A stretch of 64,000 bases of DNA from Erythrocercus mccallii (taxonomy: Eukaryota; Chordata; Aves; Passeriformes; Dicruridae), in the NCBI GenBank assembly GCA_013397435.1, contig VZRG01000292.1:63402-127401 (forward strand). Direction: 5' to 3'. The position numbers and the translations under genes were made by a program. A model generated the notes under the pieces. It was not told the DNA's origin. It searched no databases and saw nothing but the letters and a program-made list of their open reading frames with translations. This document shows, piece by piece, positions 50,201-60,748 of this stretch (the first letter of the stretch is position 1; each line of letters starts with the position of its first letter).

Positions 50201-53200
50201 TGCCATGTGAATGGTCCTGTCCTTGGCTAGAATTTGTCTACAAGCACGGATTTATGAGGAGGCAGGGACAACCTTCCCTTTCCTCTGCTTGGTACTGGTG
50301 GGACATGCATGCTCTTCTCTTGCTCTACTCTTCCACCTGTTCTGCCATATCACCACCTACACTCTCATCCTTATGCACCTTTCATGGGCATTGGAGCAAT
50401 TATTTCTGCTTGGAGCTTCTGGGATGGTTGGTCAAATGTAACCACATCTGTACCTCATGAAATTTAGCATCGTTAATCCTAGCCTTCTTCATGGAGTCCT
50501 CGAGAAGCACAGGGCCATTGCTGAAACCAAAGTCATAGCGGAGGTACAAGAAGCCATTGAGCATCTCTAGGCTGAAGAACATGCTCTGTGTAAAACAAAA
50601 CAGCAGTCAGAGAAGGACTATGTGGCAGCAATTTCAAAAAAATCAATAAACAGCGTTATGAGACTGACATTAGGAAAATCATGCTGGGAAAAAATTTACT
50701 TGCAAGATTATAAGATGGTTTGTATGTTTTTATATTTATAATATGTGTGTGTATATGCACATGCATGCAATTGTTTTATAAGTGGTACTTTTTGGAAGAC
50801 TTGGTGAACTGTTTCCTTACAGAAATAGTATTTGGTAGCACAGTGATGTCACTATTCTTTACCATCAAGGTATTCCTGATACAAACACATCTATTCATGG
50901 TTAAAATAACACCATGTGTCCTAAATGAAAGATATTGTACTGGTAAAAGCAATGTTTTGCTAAAATGTCTGTATTAGCAGCTTCTATCACAATGTCTGTA
51001 ATCACTCAGGGTTTTGTCTTTTCACAGCCTGCTCAGCTGATGTATCTATTGAAAGGTGAGCAATAGCTAGAGTGCATGTAATATGTATTTGGTTTCTAGA
51101 ATTCCTGACTGTTCCTACTTTATGATTTGTTTTCTGTTCTGTGGCTGGGTGACCTAAACTTAATAAACAGGAGCTATATTTCAGAAAATCTTTAGGGAGT
51201 TTTTGAAATGAAGATCTGCACCATAGAATAAGCTTTGTTCCAAAACTGAACATAAAGAAACAAAAGAAGAGTTTACAGCAAATGTGCATCTGGGTCCAAT
51301 GCTAGTTTTTTCTTCTCTCCTAGTGTTCATGCCTAATGGAAACATGGGAACAATTATTCTCAAAACACTACTGCAGGCCAAGAACTGCTGTTTGACATAA
51401 GTGAGCCCACCTTCAGAAGTCATTACTTAAAGAAGTTAAGAGTAGGTTTTAATCTAGCACTTCTAAATGAAACTGCAACTTGGGTTTGTTCTGAACAACT
51501 TAAACTTGAAAATGAAACAAGGAATACATTCAGAATACTTATGAGCTGTTTTTGCAGAATTGAATAATGGTCCAGCTTACACGGACTTTCTAAAAGTGCT
51601 TGTGAGCAGGCATGGTTTTCCACAGCTGATATCCAACTTGATTGCAGTTTCCACTGACAAGCACAAAGTGCAAATGTCTCCAAGAAACCTCTAGGTGCTT
51701 TTGCTTGGAAGAAAAATAAGTGCTCTGCAGTAAAGGCTCTTAAACTTTTAACAGCAGCTGCTTAGTCAAAACCTCCTAATAATGGAGCTTAGTGGTAGCA
51801 TGCTATGCTGCAGAGCAAATTGCTTCCCACGACCCTCCTCTGGAAGTTACTCTAAAGGCAAACACTAGAGAATAGCTATTCTAAGAAGAGTGTTTTTTTT
51901 TTTCTTCTAAATACTTAAAGCAGTGTTGCGTGTAGGTGTCTACACAAGTGTCTGTCTGTGGAGTGCATCTCATAGATAAATGTTTTCCGTGGCTTTTCTA
52001 GGTTTTAAGCCACGCAGAACTCATGAGCTTGATGTGGAAACACCCAAAGAGAAAAAAAAAATTTCCAAGTTTGTCTTCAGAGGATATTTTCATGTCTTCA
52101 AAGTCTTATAGAGATTGCTTCATTCTCACACTTGAGAAAAGCTCCTGACATTTGGATCAAGCCTTTTTATTTAGACTGATTTCTATTTTCAGTAACTTAA
52201 ATATTTAACTCTAGTACACCCTGAGGCACAGCTATAAAGTGGCATCTGCCACAAAGTGGCTGCTTTTTGGGATTTAATTCACAAAAATTTCTTGTAACTT
52301 TGATTGAGCATTCATATTAAAATAAAGGTACAACAGCTGGGCTTAACTGGAGTCCCTCTTGAGGTATCATCATAAGGATATGACCAGTTTGAAGTCCTGA
52401 CTATCTTTGGATAAAAGCAGAGTCCAACTCAGGACCTTGGCTTCCTGAGGCCTTTGCAGAGCAAGCTCCAGTTCCCTCCTAATATATACATGCACCAGAA
52501 AAGCACAAAGTATTTCCTCTTCCGAGAAGTTAAGTGTGAGGACATAAAAATTTTGGATTTTCCAAGATATTCTAGGTACTGCAGAACTTGTGGTGCTAAT
52601 GGATAAAGGGTACCAGCAGGACTTGGTACTCACCCCATTAATCATCAACAGGATCAATCCACTGTCTGTAGGCGTTCGAACTTCGATGTCAAATCGAGTC
52701 ACCTGGCTGAATTTCCCCCTTCTCTCAATATTTCTGGCCAAGGCATAGCCAGAGCCATCAAAGAAATAGCTCACAGCCCGGCTCTGAGTGAAAGCCAACT
52801 TATCTCTGCGGAAAAACAAGCAGTGAAGAATTAGTTGGAGTGTACTCATTTTAATTTAGGAGAACTTAAATGCCTTTACATACTTTATTGAAATAGTTGT
52901 TCTAAACTTCTGCTTCTGCCTTGCAGTGGTGAGACTGACGACTTCCTTTCAATTTTTTTCTGGTAATTTTTTTTCCTGAGAACTAATGTGTAGCTTTGAA
53001 GGTGGATCTAAACTCCTTTATCATTATATTGTGCTTTTATCCTGCACTATATGTAGAGGACAGGAAAATTCTTTGCACATCTTTGTAAAGTGATAGGCCC
53101 ACAGCACTCACTTCTTTATTATAAGGATACACAGATATTTCTATTAAGAGCTTTCCCAGTTTGTGCAGAAATCCATTTGAATTCTCCAAGAACTGAGCAT

Positions 53201-53807
53201 GGACTCTGGTATGCTCCGTTCTGGAGAGCAGCAGCTTGAGCTCCCTGTGGGATGGTGAGGGAAGCTCATTTTCTCTATCCCAACAGTTCCTGCTTTTCTT
53301 CCCAGTGCAAATTACTCTCCTTTTCAGAGAAAGGTTCCGCTCTTGCTGCCCATTGTGTGAGGAAAATGCCTGCTGTGTCTGTGCTAAACGAATGCTGCAG
53401 TTGATGTTCACTTCTGCTTTAGGGAGCTGCATTTCCCAGTTTGCTAATGGCTTATCTAAGGAATATCTGTTGTGGTGTTAAGTGTATGGCAGGAAGAAAC
53501 TTCTGTATAAGCTTTCCTAGCTGGGGGTGGGACTGCACTCAAGGTTATCAGGCCCACTAGACCTGACTGGCTGTGGCTGTGTCACTTGGAGCAACGTGAT
53601 TTGGATCAGGAGCAGTTCTGTCCTAGGCAAGTGGTGGGGTAGCGAGGGAGCCTGGAACAAGCCCCAGCTAATGTAGCAGTTTCCTTTATAAAGGCATGAA
53701 CAAAATTGTGAGATAGCTAGTGGAGACAGTAGAAAAGGCATGGAATATCACATACTAAAAGGGACTTCATAAGGAGTCCAGCTTCCATATATACATACAT
53801 ACATACA

Positions 53808-53838
<31 letters not shown>

Positions 53839-56800
53839 GTTTATAAATATTTACATATTTTTATACATCTGTAAATGCAATGATGCAGTTAGGAGCTAAT
53901 AGAGATAAAGTTCCTTCTGGGACAGCTCAGTACCACCTTCACTTTTTAAATCTAAGGCAGGAATGAGCCATCAGGGCCGGCACTTGTAACAAACAGGAGC
54001 GGCAGGGTGAGGATGGGACTGTCCCCTACCTGGCACAAGGTGGCGATGTGGTGGTGTCGATGTTATAGACGTGCTTGAAATTGTACAGGCTGATCACATC
54101 ATCGTTCAGGGTAGCCAGTTCCAGGCAGCCGATGAAGCCAGGTAGGTTTAGGCTAGGAGGGAGCTGTGCAGAGGACAAGGAAGAGTTAAAAAGAGAAAGA
54201 TGACACTGTTTAGTTGGGTGTTGTGAGAGCATTTTTGCCTTGGATCAGTTTTGTCCCAGTGCAATATGTATTTTCAAAAGAAAAGGTTGATACTGCTGTG
54301 ACTAGTCTTCACTGTCCTCACCATGATATGGCCTTTGGGCTGTAAAAAGGGAGCACATAAATGGTCTCACAGTGAGAGAAATAGGCCAGGTAAAACAACT
54401 GCAAACAAAAACTTCATTTTTAGTTTTGATGAGAACATTCTTGGGAACAGGGAAAAAGGCTAAGATTTTACTAATAACAGAGCTTACTAGATGTATTTGA
54501 ATAACTCAGTAGATCTTTCATATCTAATGCATAGATATCCTTCCCAGCCAGAAAAATGACTCCATAGCATAATTAAAGAGAGAGAAATGAGAGAGCTCTT
54601 TAAACCCAGGAGACTGGGATTCAAAATCTGTGCCAGTGGGTAATCCTCAGTAGGTGTTATTTTGAATAGCTAGCAGAATGTAGAAACTTCTTCTTTTAAC
54701 AAAGGTCACTGCAAATGGAATTTAAACAGCCACATTGTTGAGGGGAAAAATACAAAAGAATAAAGCTATCAGACCCAAGCCATTCTTTTTATATTAAAAT
54801 ATTTTGCCTTATGGAACAGGTGTGATAATAATAACGCTTCTTGTACTTCAGAGTTCGATCACTGTGAGTAGCTTTTCTTCATCTTCTCATTATTTCCATT
54901 TTCTTATGATAAAATAGTAATTGTAATACAACAATACAGAATATACCTAGCTGTAAAAGAAAATTACATTCTTATCTGCAGCACAGATACATTTGGTAAA
55001 TGATCATGTTTTCTTTTCTTCCTTTGTTTCTTCTATTCTTTGAAATTATGTTAAGCATGGGAGTTCTGGTGGTTAAGTGATGCATTTCATATTTGCAAAG
55101 TATATAACGGAAGCAAAAGCTTTTAACAAATCAGACTCCATGTTAATAAATAAAAATGTGAAGTGTCCTTTCTTAAGAGGGAAGGGACTGATATGCCTAC
55201 CAAATAATACCATGAATCCTTTTCTGCCTATTTTCCTTTCCACTTTCCTTCACTCTCCTCTCCTCTTTTCTTTTTCTTCTGCTCTGCTCTGGAACAGATG
55301 TGGAGGATACATTTGCTGGATGATTTTTTGTATGTGCATATGTGTATGAAACTGTTATTCAGTCCTCAGAGCTATTCCCAGGCAGTTTACACCCAGGGCT
55401 CAGTAATCCAAAATTCCTGCCATGGCAGGTATCTAGTAGTCATAACAATGCCAAACTCAAGAATGCAGAAGTGTATTGTTTTTATGAGAGCTGCTTGTGC
55501 ATCAGCATTTGGATATTTTTTGGCACCTGCTACATTTAGGTTAGAGAATTCAGGATTCTCTAAAGTCTTTCTAGGTGTGTTTTTATTCAGCCATGCAATT
55601 TTCACAGTAAAGATCATTGATAGCAATTTTTAAATCCCAAAAGAGGAAGTGGTATGTTCACAGAAGCAGGTAAGTTAGGTGCTAATTCATGCTATTAGGA
55701 ACTAGACTGAAGCTACTGTCTCACACAGGTCTTTAGACATATTTTTCACAGGCAACTTTTCATGCTGTTATAAGTCTGGATTTAAACCAGTGATAATTTA
55801 AATTCAAAACAAATGACTGTATTGTTAGTTTCCCACAAGATCCTAATATTAACAATACAGTACTTTTCATTTTTGTGACAGTTGTAAAAGAGAAATTCTA
55901 AGTACAAAGAATTCATTGGCATTGAAAAATACTGGTAGCCTGAAAGTTAAGTAGGGCTAATAGGCCTTTGTTTATGCATTGTATTTAATAGCTAGGAAGA
56001 CTTCCTTTTAGTAGTTTTCAGGAAACCTGAACAGCAGCTGCTCACAGAAACATGATAGGAAAAACTTCTCTCCATGGCTAAAAGATGGTGTCCTAAGATG
56101 ATAAATGACTAAATAAGGACTTTTTCTTTATCTACCATTTCTGTGTTTAAATGGAAGTCCAGCAAGATTAGTTTGCACTGTTTAATTTTGAATAGAGAAT
56201 ATTTATCTGACCCACCTTGAAGTCTGGAGGCACTCCACCAACATAGAAAACAGCATTTTCAGGTTCCAAATTAAGAAGGGAGCCAGGACCAAGAACCTCT
56301 CCCTTTTTGATGAATTTTTCTTCAGCTGTGCTGCTAAGACTGGGCACAGTTAAGAACATTTTGCCGTGTCTTCCGATCCTGCAAAAAAGAATTGTAAGAG
56401 AAGAGAATGTCATGTTGGCCAGGCTTACAAAAGAACAAACAAACCTCCAACTCCAGGAAGGGTTTAATTTCCTTAGAGAAGACTAGTAATCAGGAGGTAA
56501 AAAAAGGGAGGGACCACAGACACCATCTCTTCCTCCCTGTGGCCCCTTGGGTCTTGGCTCTTCAAAAGCTGGAAGAATTTTCATTTATTTCAGCAGGAGT
56601 AGAACCAGGCACTGAAAATTCCTGATGGGCAGTTCTGACATGGCCTTTTCTTCTTGATTTTGCTTATTAACTATTTGATTTTAGTGAAATACACATTACC
56701 ATTTTACCTCTCAATTTTGATGATGCTGAAGTAAGAAGGCCAGGTGCTGACTGGCTTGGCATCCAGAGGTATCTCCACGTCTTGGCCCCCCAGATTATAA

Positions 56801-59367
56801 ATGTACACAAGGTTGTCATTTTTAATTGCAAGACCAATGTAATGCTTTGCCTAAAACACCAATGGAGAGGGATGTTAGAGATACAACACTGAAAGAGATT
56901 TAATGCAGAACATAAGTAAGGGGTAAGCTTTGATCAACTGAATGACACCTTCAAATATTACCGAAAGCCATTTAAATAGAAACAAAACCTTCATTCTCAA
57001 ATTGATTGCTTTCTCCACATAAAACTTTACAGAAAAAATCTCTGATATTTTATTTTATATCCATTTTGACTGAGGTAAATTCAAGGTCATGAGATCTGTG
57101 CTGACCATGAATTAGTCATGTTCAATGGGAAGCTGTTCATCATTATTTAGTGTGCAGCACCATGTGCAGGAAATAGTCTAAAGCCTAAGTATTATGCTGC
57201 AATTAAATATTCTGCCAAGAAGCATTTCAGTTGGTTTATATTCAGTAGACATTCTTTTTAGGAAAGCTTAAAAATGAAAGTCTGCCTCTTTGCCTTCCCA
57301 AGTAATAGATTGCCAGAATGATACCTGGCTTGTGAGTTGTGATTTTTTTGTTTTCAGAACCACACTTTAAAGAACAGTTATTTCAAAGCAGTGTACACAG
57401 AGTGTACAACAGCATCACAAGCCATGGATAAAGAAGCCTGCTTATCTTGTGGGCCTGTGACCTCAGAGATTTGGAACTGACACTGTCAGCAGCATAAACT
57501 GATTAAAGCATATCTTACAGAAGCCAGGCAGGTGACATTAACTGCTTCAGAGCACCTTGGTATTGGCAGAGGAGATAGCAAGTGTGGCTTGCAGCAGTGA
57601 CAATCAAAGCAGTACACAGCCAGGCAGTAGAATTTTATTTTAGAGAGAATCCTTCATTGTTTGGTATGACAAGTCTCAAGGACAGGGGTCTCAGGAACCC
57701 TTGCTCTTTGCTTGTCACAAAATCAGTGATGGTCACAGAGTAGACACCTCTAATTTTGAAACATGAAGAAACAGTGAGAGGAAAAACTGAGGGCAAAAAA
57801 ATTTCAAACGGATTTAATTTTTTTAATATGTGCATAAAAATTAACTGGGTTATTCTCTTACATTTTTATTTCCGAGGTACAAAATGAATCTGTCTGGAGA
57901 GGCTGCCAGTTGTGGGTTGTCTTTGTGAACCTTTATGTACAAGCTCATGGAAGTGAAAGATTTCAGTTCTTCCATGTTGATCTTTGGATGGACTTCAACA
58001 GCTGAATGGCCTTCAAACATCATGGAAACTTGGACCTGCAGTTGCAAATGTGCAAAGTGAGACACGTTGTTGCCTGGGATCCCTCCTTAAGGTATGTGGG
58101 TAACAATACTGAGCCAGCAGCCTTGCTTACTGCAAGAGTGGAGTTGGCACCTACATATTGGCATGCAAAATTGTATGTTTGTAACAATCTTTTCTGGAAG
58201 ACACTGTAAAGAATATGGAGGAAGTTATTTTAAAATTAATTAAAGGTCCTAATGAACTCTGCTTAAGAATATTCATAAAGTAAATTACATTTCAGTGGGA
58301 GATAGATGTGTGCTTAGTTGAATCAGGGCTACTTTACTATGTACGGCACATAATGAAATTCTTACACAGCTATAAAATTTCTGCCCATAATTTATTTCTT
58401 TGCTTTGGGAGTAATATGACCATTTTCTGCTCATTAGTAATCCTATTATATCATTGAATCTACAGTGATATTTATGAAATGCTAATAAAATTGTAAAACT
58501 GTTCATTTTAGTTCAAAACGTTTTCAACATAACTGAAGTAGTGTTTTCAAGTTTATACACAGTATACCTGCATCACAAAATACATTTTAAAGAACAGTCA
58601 AGCACTACACACAAACTGATTTTTCCAAGTTATATTCCAGCACTGTGCACATAAAATAATGCATTGAATTTTTTATTTCTCTGAATGAATTCAAATATAC
58701 TTGACCTTGGTTTTCTTGTTAGAGAAAAAACCTTCATTATTTATGTATGGTAATGAAAGTGGTTTTTTATCTATTAAACATGTGTGAGCCAAGGATTCTC
58801 TTACCTTGCAGAAAATTAATTCAAAAGAAAGAAAAAAAAGAAAAGAAATGCTGTCATCTCAGAAAAGCTTACATTAAATTGTTGCAATTATTACTCATGG
58901 TAATTATCTTCATAGGTAATTTGCCTACAAATTGTGGGTAATTAGGTTTTGTTGTTCTGGCCATCTCATACATTGTGCCCACATCTTTATTGCCAGGTTG
59001 CTACTGCAGTAACAATAGGCTACCATGAATACTATGATAATGTCAAATGCTTGCAAATAGTAACTGTAAAGATTTTAATGCCCTCCAATGTGCTTTGTTC
59101 ATCCAGTTTTGGGAGGTGACAATGTCCAGGTTTGGGCTTCTAGCATAGCCTGAGAAAATGGAGGTTACAGTAAGAGTTGATTATTAGCACTAGTAATCAA
59201 AAAGTCCCAAAAGTCCAAAAGTTTTACCTTGCTTGCTACACTCCTGGTTTGAGCAATTAACTCTCTGATCCGCTGGATGCTGGAAGAAATATTGTTTGCT
59301 GGTGCCTTCTGTTCTACTCTGCGCAGTTTGTCCAGGAGTTGAGGGAAAACTTCTGTAAGTTTCTTCA
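29095..59367 (-). CDS. LAMA4: LAMA4, laminin subunit alpha 4, C-terminal part (21 coding exons)
   Basis: Laminin alpha-4 is the alpha chain of laminins 411 and 421, in basement membranes of vessels, muscle, fat and nerve; its LG domains bind integrins and dystroglycan. The 21 exons sum to 3,116 nt and encode about 1,037 residues, matching human from about residue 787 of 1,823. Order seen: end of the coiled coil (1-46), LG1 (47-250), LG2 (251-445), LG3 (446 to about 620), a basic LG3-LG4 linker (about 625-690), LG4 and LG5 (to 1037). All 20 internal junctions agree in phase, and the stop follows INTCPAA. Exons encoding the short arm and most of the coiled coil lie past the right edge. No frame break was seen. 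The TUBE1 promoter lies downstream of its 3' end. Confidence 0.97.
30677..30796 (-). CDS. LAMA4: LAMA4 exon (LG5)
   Basis: Encodes IRDANVVQLDVDSEVNHVVG and DHREPVFIGGVP. Phase 1 in, phase 1 out with gtatgt. Confidence 0.96.
31782..31875 (-). CDS. LAMA4: LAMA4 exon (LG5)
   Basis: Encodes VTVKLNNGIKDFSTSVTLKQ and SLCDGRWHRIA, the WHR core strand of a laminin G fold. Phase 0 in, phase 1 out. Confidence 0.96.
32587..32890 (-). repeat. CR1 LINE 3' end fragment
   Basis: Reverse-complement CR1 running from the tail (GCATAGAATGGTTTGGATTG) through CTGGGCAACCTGTTCCAGTG to TCCTTGTCCTGTCACTACAT. About 300 bp, in a LAMA4 intron and in the same orientation as the gene. Confidence 0.92.
34590..34720 (-). 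CDS. LAMA4: LAMA4 exon (LG5)
   Basis: Encodes ESFSLGLKFEVVFEIRPRSS and GHSVNGEYLNMHMRNGQ. Phase 1 in, phase 0 out. Confidence 0.96.
35727..35886 (-). CDS. LAMA4: LAMA4 exon (LG4 end, LG5 start)
   Basis: Encodes INSVYSFSGCLSNLQLNG, then SVTPCFEGP closing LG4, and GTYFSSEGGYVVL opening LG5. Phase 0 in, phase 1 out. Confidence 0.96.
36666..36713. repeat. 17-bp perfect hairpin near a LAMA4 donor site
   Basis: CTATGTAAAGTTAATAC and its exact reverse complement are separated by 14 nt. On the LAMA4 strand it starts about 35 nt downstream of the donor of exon 36748-36903. Confidence 0.92.
36748..36903 (-). CDS. LAMA4: LAMA4 exon (LG4)
   Basis: Encodes VIFIRGKNIGRLIIDGLRVQ and PLYIGGVAPGKAVKNIQ. 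Phase 0 on both sides. Confidence 0.96.
37742..37931 (-). CDS. LAMA4: LAMA4 exon (LG4)
   Basis: Encodes AQFSISLKTHSSHGMIFYIS, LFVAHGRLVFMFNAGHQK and EKYNDGLWHN. Phase 2 in, phase 0 out with gtaagt. Confidence 0.96.
37972..37989. repeat. 18-bp perfect palindrome upstream of a LAMA4 acceptor
   Basis: GTTTGATTTAAATCAAAC is fully self-complementary. On the LAMA4 strand it lies about 40 nt before the acceptor of exon 37742-37931. Confidence 0.92.
39445..39635 (-). CDS. LAMA4: LAMA4 exon (LG3-LG4 linker, LG4 start)
   Basis: First part VGRDKDKISQPSSGLKKLYQ is charged linker, diverged from human; then CHLPMNPKATEHAYQFGG and TANSRQEFDHIPKDFSQ begin LG4. Phase 0 in, phase 2 out. Confidence 0.94.
40320..40473 (-). 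CDS. LAMA4: LAMA4 exon (LG3 end, linker)
   Basis: Encodes LDQEVEVEDFQKYSEKVQAS and LYGCPVESPPVALLHKKGKN, then a lysine-rich run SSKAKGNRNKK. Phase 2 in, phase 0 out. The donor reads gtctac, a weak match. Confidence 0.92.
41165..41329 (-). CDS. LAMA4: LAMA4 exon (LG3)
   Basis: Encodes YELTVDDKKQSKKNPAK, a lysine-rich loop, then KKFYFGGSPLKTQQANFTGC and ISNAYFT. Phase 2 on both sides. Confidence 0.95.
42535..42668 (-). CDS. LAMA4: LAMA4 exon (LG3)
   Basis: Encodes SDILSISMERGAVVLNASGT, KIQSPDRNYNDGKTHFIITS and VTPE. Phase 0 in, phase 2 out. Confidence 0.95.
43320..43440. promoter_or_regulatory. candidate intronic regulatory element
   Basis: A stretch in the LAMA4 intron between exons 42535-42668 and 44201-44338 with more CpG than its surroundings. 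It contains ATTAATGCAAAC (POU/octamer-like), CACGTG, and TTACCGAT facing TTATCGGT. It is proposed from composition and motif density only. Confidence 0.3.
44201..44338 (-). CDS. LAMA4: LAMA4 exon (LG3 start)
   Basis: Encodes MSRNAYFNGESFIASSQKVS and EFEGGFNFRTLQPSGLLFYY, then SEG. Phase 0 on both sides. The ATG is internal, not a start. Confidence 0.96.
45452..45587 (-). CDS. LAMA4: LAMA4 exon (LG2 end)
   Basis: Encodes ISSHLAGGIGFKGCMKGFQF and QKKDFNLLEE, then GTLGISYGCPEDSL. The two cysteines close LG2. Phase 2 in, phase 0 out. Confidence 0.95.
48140..48400 (-). repeat. possible old CR1/L3-like LINE remnant
   Basis: TCTAGATCATTAATGTATTT followed by CAACCCTGAGAGAGATC and CTTATGAAAGACCTTTGTAA resembles the reverse complement of an old amniote CR1-type ORF2 region as I remember it. 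Heavily diverged; it could be chance. Confidence 0.35.
49321..49463 (-). CDS. LAMA4: LAMA4 exon (LG2)
   Basis: Encodes ISIIYHNSKKMILVVDRRHI, KSVDNERTAMPFTDIYIGGA and PAEIMHS. Phase 0 in, phase 2 out with gttggt. Confidence 0.95.
50454..50585 (-). CDS. LAMA4: LAMA4 exon (LG2)
   Basis: Encodes SMFFSLEMLNGFLYLRYDFG and FSNGPVLLEDSMKKARINDA, then KFHE. Phase 0 on both sides. Confidence 0.96.
52634..52805 (-). CDS. LAMA4: LAMA4 exon (LG2 start)
   Basis: Encodes DKLAFTQSRAVSYFFDGSGY, RGKFSQVTRFDIEVRTP and SGLILLMING. Phase 2 in, phase 0 out with gtgagt. Confidence 0.96.
53791..53836. repeat. (ACAT)n microsatellite
   Basis: About eleven tandem ATAC/ACAT tetranucleotides in a LAMA4 intron, uninterrupted and therefore likely polymorphic. 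Confidence 0.97.
54030..54163 (-). CDS. LAMA4: LAMA4 exon (LG1 end)
   Basis: Encodes LPPSLNLPGFIGCLELATLN, DDVISLYNFKHVYNIDTTTS and PPCA. Cysteines of GCLEL and PPCA close LG1. Phase 0 in, phase 2 out. Confidence 0.96.
56216..56378 (-). CDS. LAMA4: LAMA4 exon (LG1)
   Basis: Encodes IGRHGKMFLTVPSLSSTAEE, KFIKKGEVLGPGSLLNLEPE and NAVFYVGGVPPDFK. Phase 2 in, phase 0 out. Confidence 0.96.
56708..56850 (-). CDS. LAMA4: LAMA4 exon (LG1)
   Basis: Encodes AKHYIGLAIKNDNLVYIYNL, GGQDVEIPLDAKPVSTWPSY and FSIIKIE. Phase 0 in, phase 2 out. Confidence 0.96.
57862..58035 (-). CDS. LAMA4: LAMA4 exon (LG1 start)
   Basis: Encodes VQVSMMFEGHSAVEVHPKIN, MEELKSFTSMSLYIKVHKDN and PDRFILYLGNKN, the first strands of LG1. 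Phase 0 on both sides. Confidence 0.96.
59228..59367 (-). CDS. LAMA4: LAMA4 exon (end of coiled coil), most 5' exon in the window
   Basis: Encodes KKLTEVFPQLLDKLRRVEQK, then SIQRIRELIAQTRSVASK. This is the end of the heptad-repeat region that pairs with beta and gamma chains and leads into LG1. Phase 1 in: the upstream exon must end with G, completing a valine codon, and it is not in the window. Confidence 0.95.
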
Positions 59368-60610
59368 CTGCAGTTAGAAGAGAAGAGACAGATTTTTTTT
59401 TTTCTCTTTGAAAGACTGGTTTTGCATCAGGAATATTCCACCCTATCCGCTTAGGTTAACTCACCTGTCTTCTGCTTTCTGACCAAGTCCTAACTATGAT
59501 GTGCGAGACACAGTGATTTCAGAAAGGGTAGTGATTTCTAAGAATCTAGTATTGCTGAAGTTTTGGAAATAAGTTTGAACAAAGGACACTGTGTTTTCTT
59601 AGGACTCATAGGTAATACTGTGGTGTGTTACCTCTGTAATACTTTCCTCAAGGAACTCTGTAAACATTAATAGTTTTAACCTTTTAATCTTCCTTCAAGA
59701 CAAATGAATGTTAAGCCTAATTTTACACCTATGGCAAGCGGAGCAGAAAGATTATTTTTTCAGCATATCATTGGATATCTGTGGCTGACCTGGGAACTGC
59801 ATCTGAGAGTTACGGTTCATGAACTTTTCAAATTTCCAGTAGGGGAGATGTATGGGCTGTTTTCCTCAGCTTTCAGCTATGCATGTCTCCCAGAGGTCAT
59901 CATCCAGATAGCAGCAGTGGCTGCACAGGAGATGTATTTGCTTGTGGCTCACAGTACGCTCTCATGACAGAATCACTGCCAATTTCTTGCTGTGGTTACA
60001 GGCCTGTGGTGTACAACAATAGAAGGCTTTAGATGATGTTGATGTGTGTGCACCTAAACTGTGCTTGGTACCTGCCTCAGCCCTTGTGATTGGTAACCTT
60101 AGTTTTCCTGCCTGCATCTGCCAGGGGTCATGAATTAGAGTCCTGGACCTTTGGTCTTTCTCTGCTATGTCTTCTGGTGGTACATGTGCCAAGTGTCACT
60201 GAGGAGATGCAGGGGCTCTGTCATGTTCAAAGTGACAGAAGTCCTTTCCCAGAAAGGTAAGCAGAAAAATTATCAAGAAAGAAAAATAACTACCCTTAAT
60301 TATAATCCAATTTCATCACATCAGATTCCAATGACATACTGCCCTTTGAAGGATATTTACACGTCACATCATTTTTCATCCTTAATTAAATGTAGGTACA
60401 AGTAGCTGAGTATAATGAAGTGTGATTTTAGCTGCAAGCTACATGCATATAAGGAAGATCCAGAATTCAGAGTTAATTTTAATGACATGGATTCACTGTA
60501 AAGGTTAAGACCAGATTTGTAGAGTTTAAAGTTATATTTTAGAGGTTGTCAACTTACATTCACTTTGTGCTCTTGTGTTCTTCCTTTCATATTTTTACCT
60601 TTGTCTGAGA

Positions 60611-60748
60611 CTCATAGAAGGGCTTGTGTTGGAAGGGACCTTAAAGATGATCTAGTTCCAATCCCTCTGCTGTGGGCAGGGGACACCTTGCACTGGAACA
60701 CATTGCTGAGAGCTCCACCCAACCTGGCCTTGAACATTTCTGGATGAA
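60611..60748 (-). repeat. CR1 LINE 3' end fragment
   Basis: Reverse-complement CR1 tail: GTTGGAAGGGACCTTAAAGA, TCTAGTTCCAATCCCTCTGC, then AACCTGGCCTTGAACATTTC. 5' truncated, in LAMA4 intron. Confidence 0.9.
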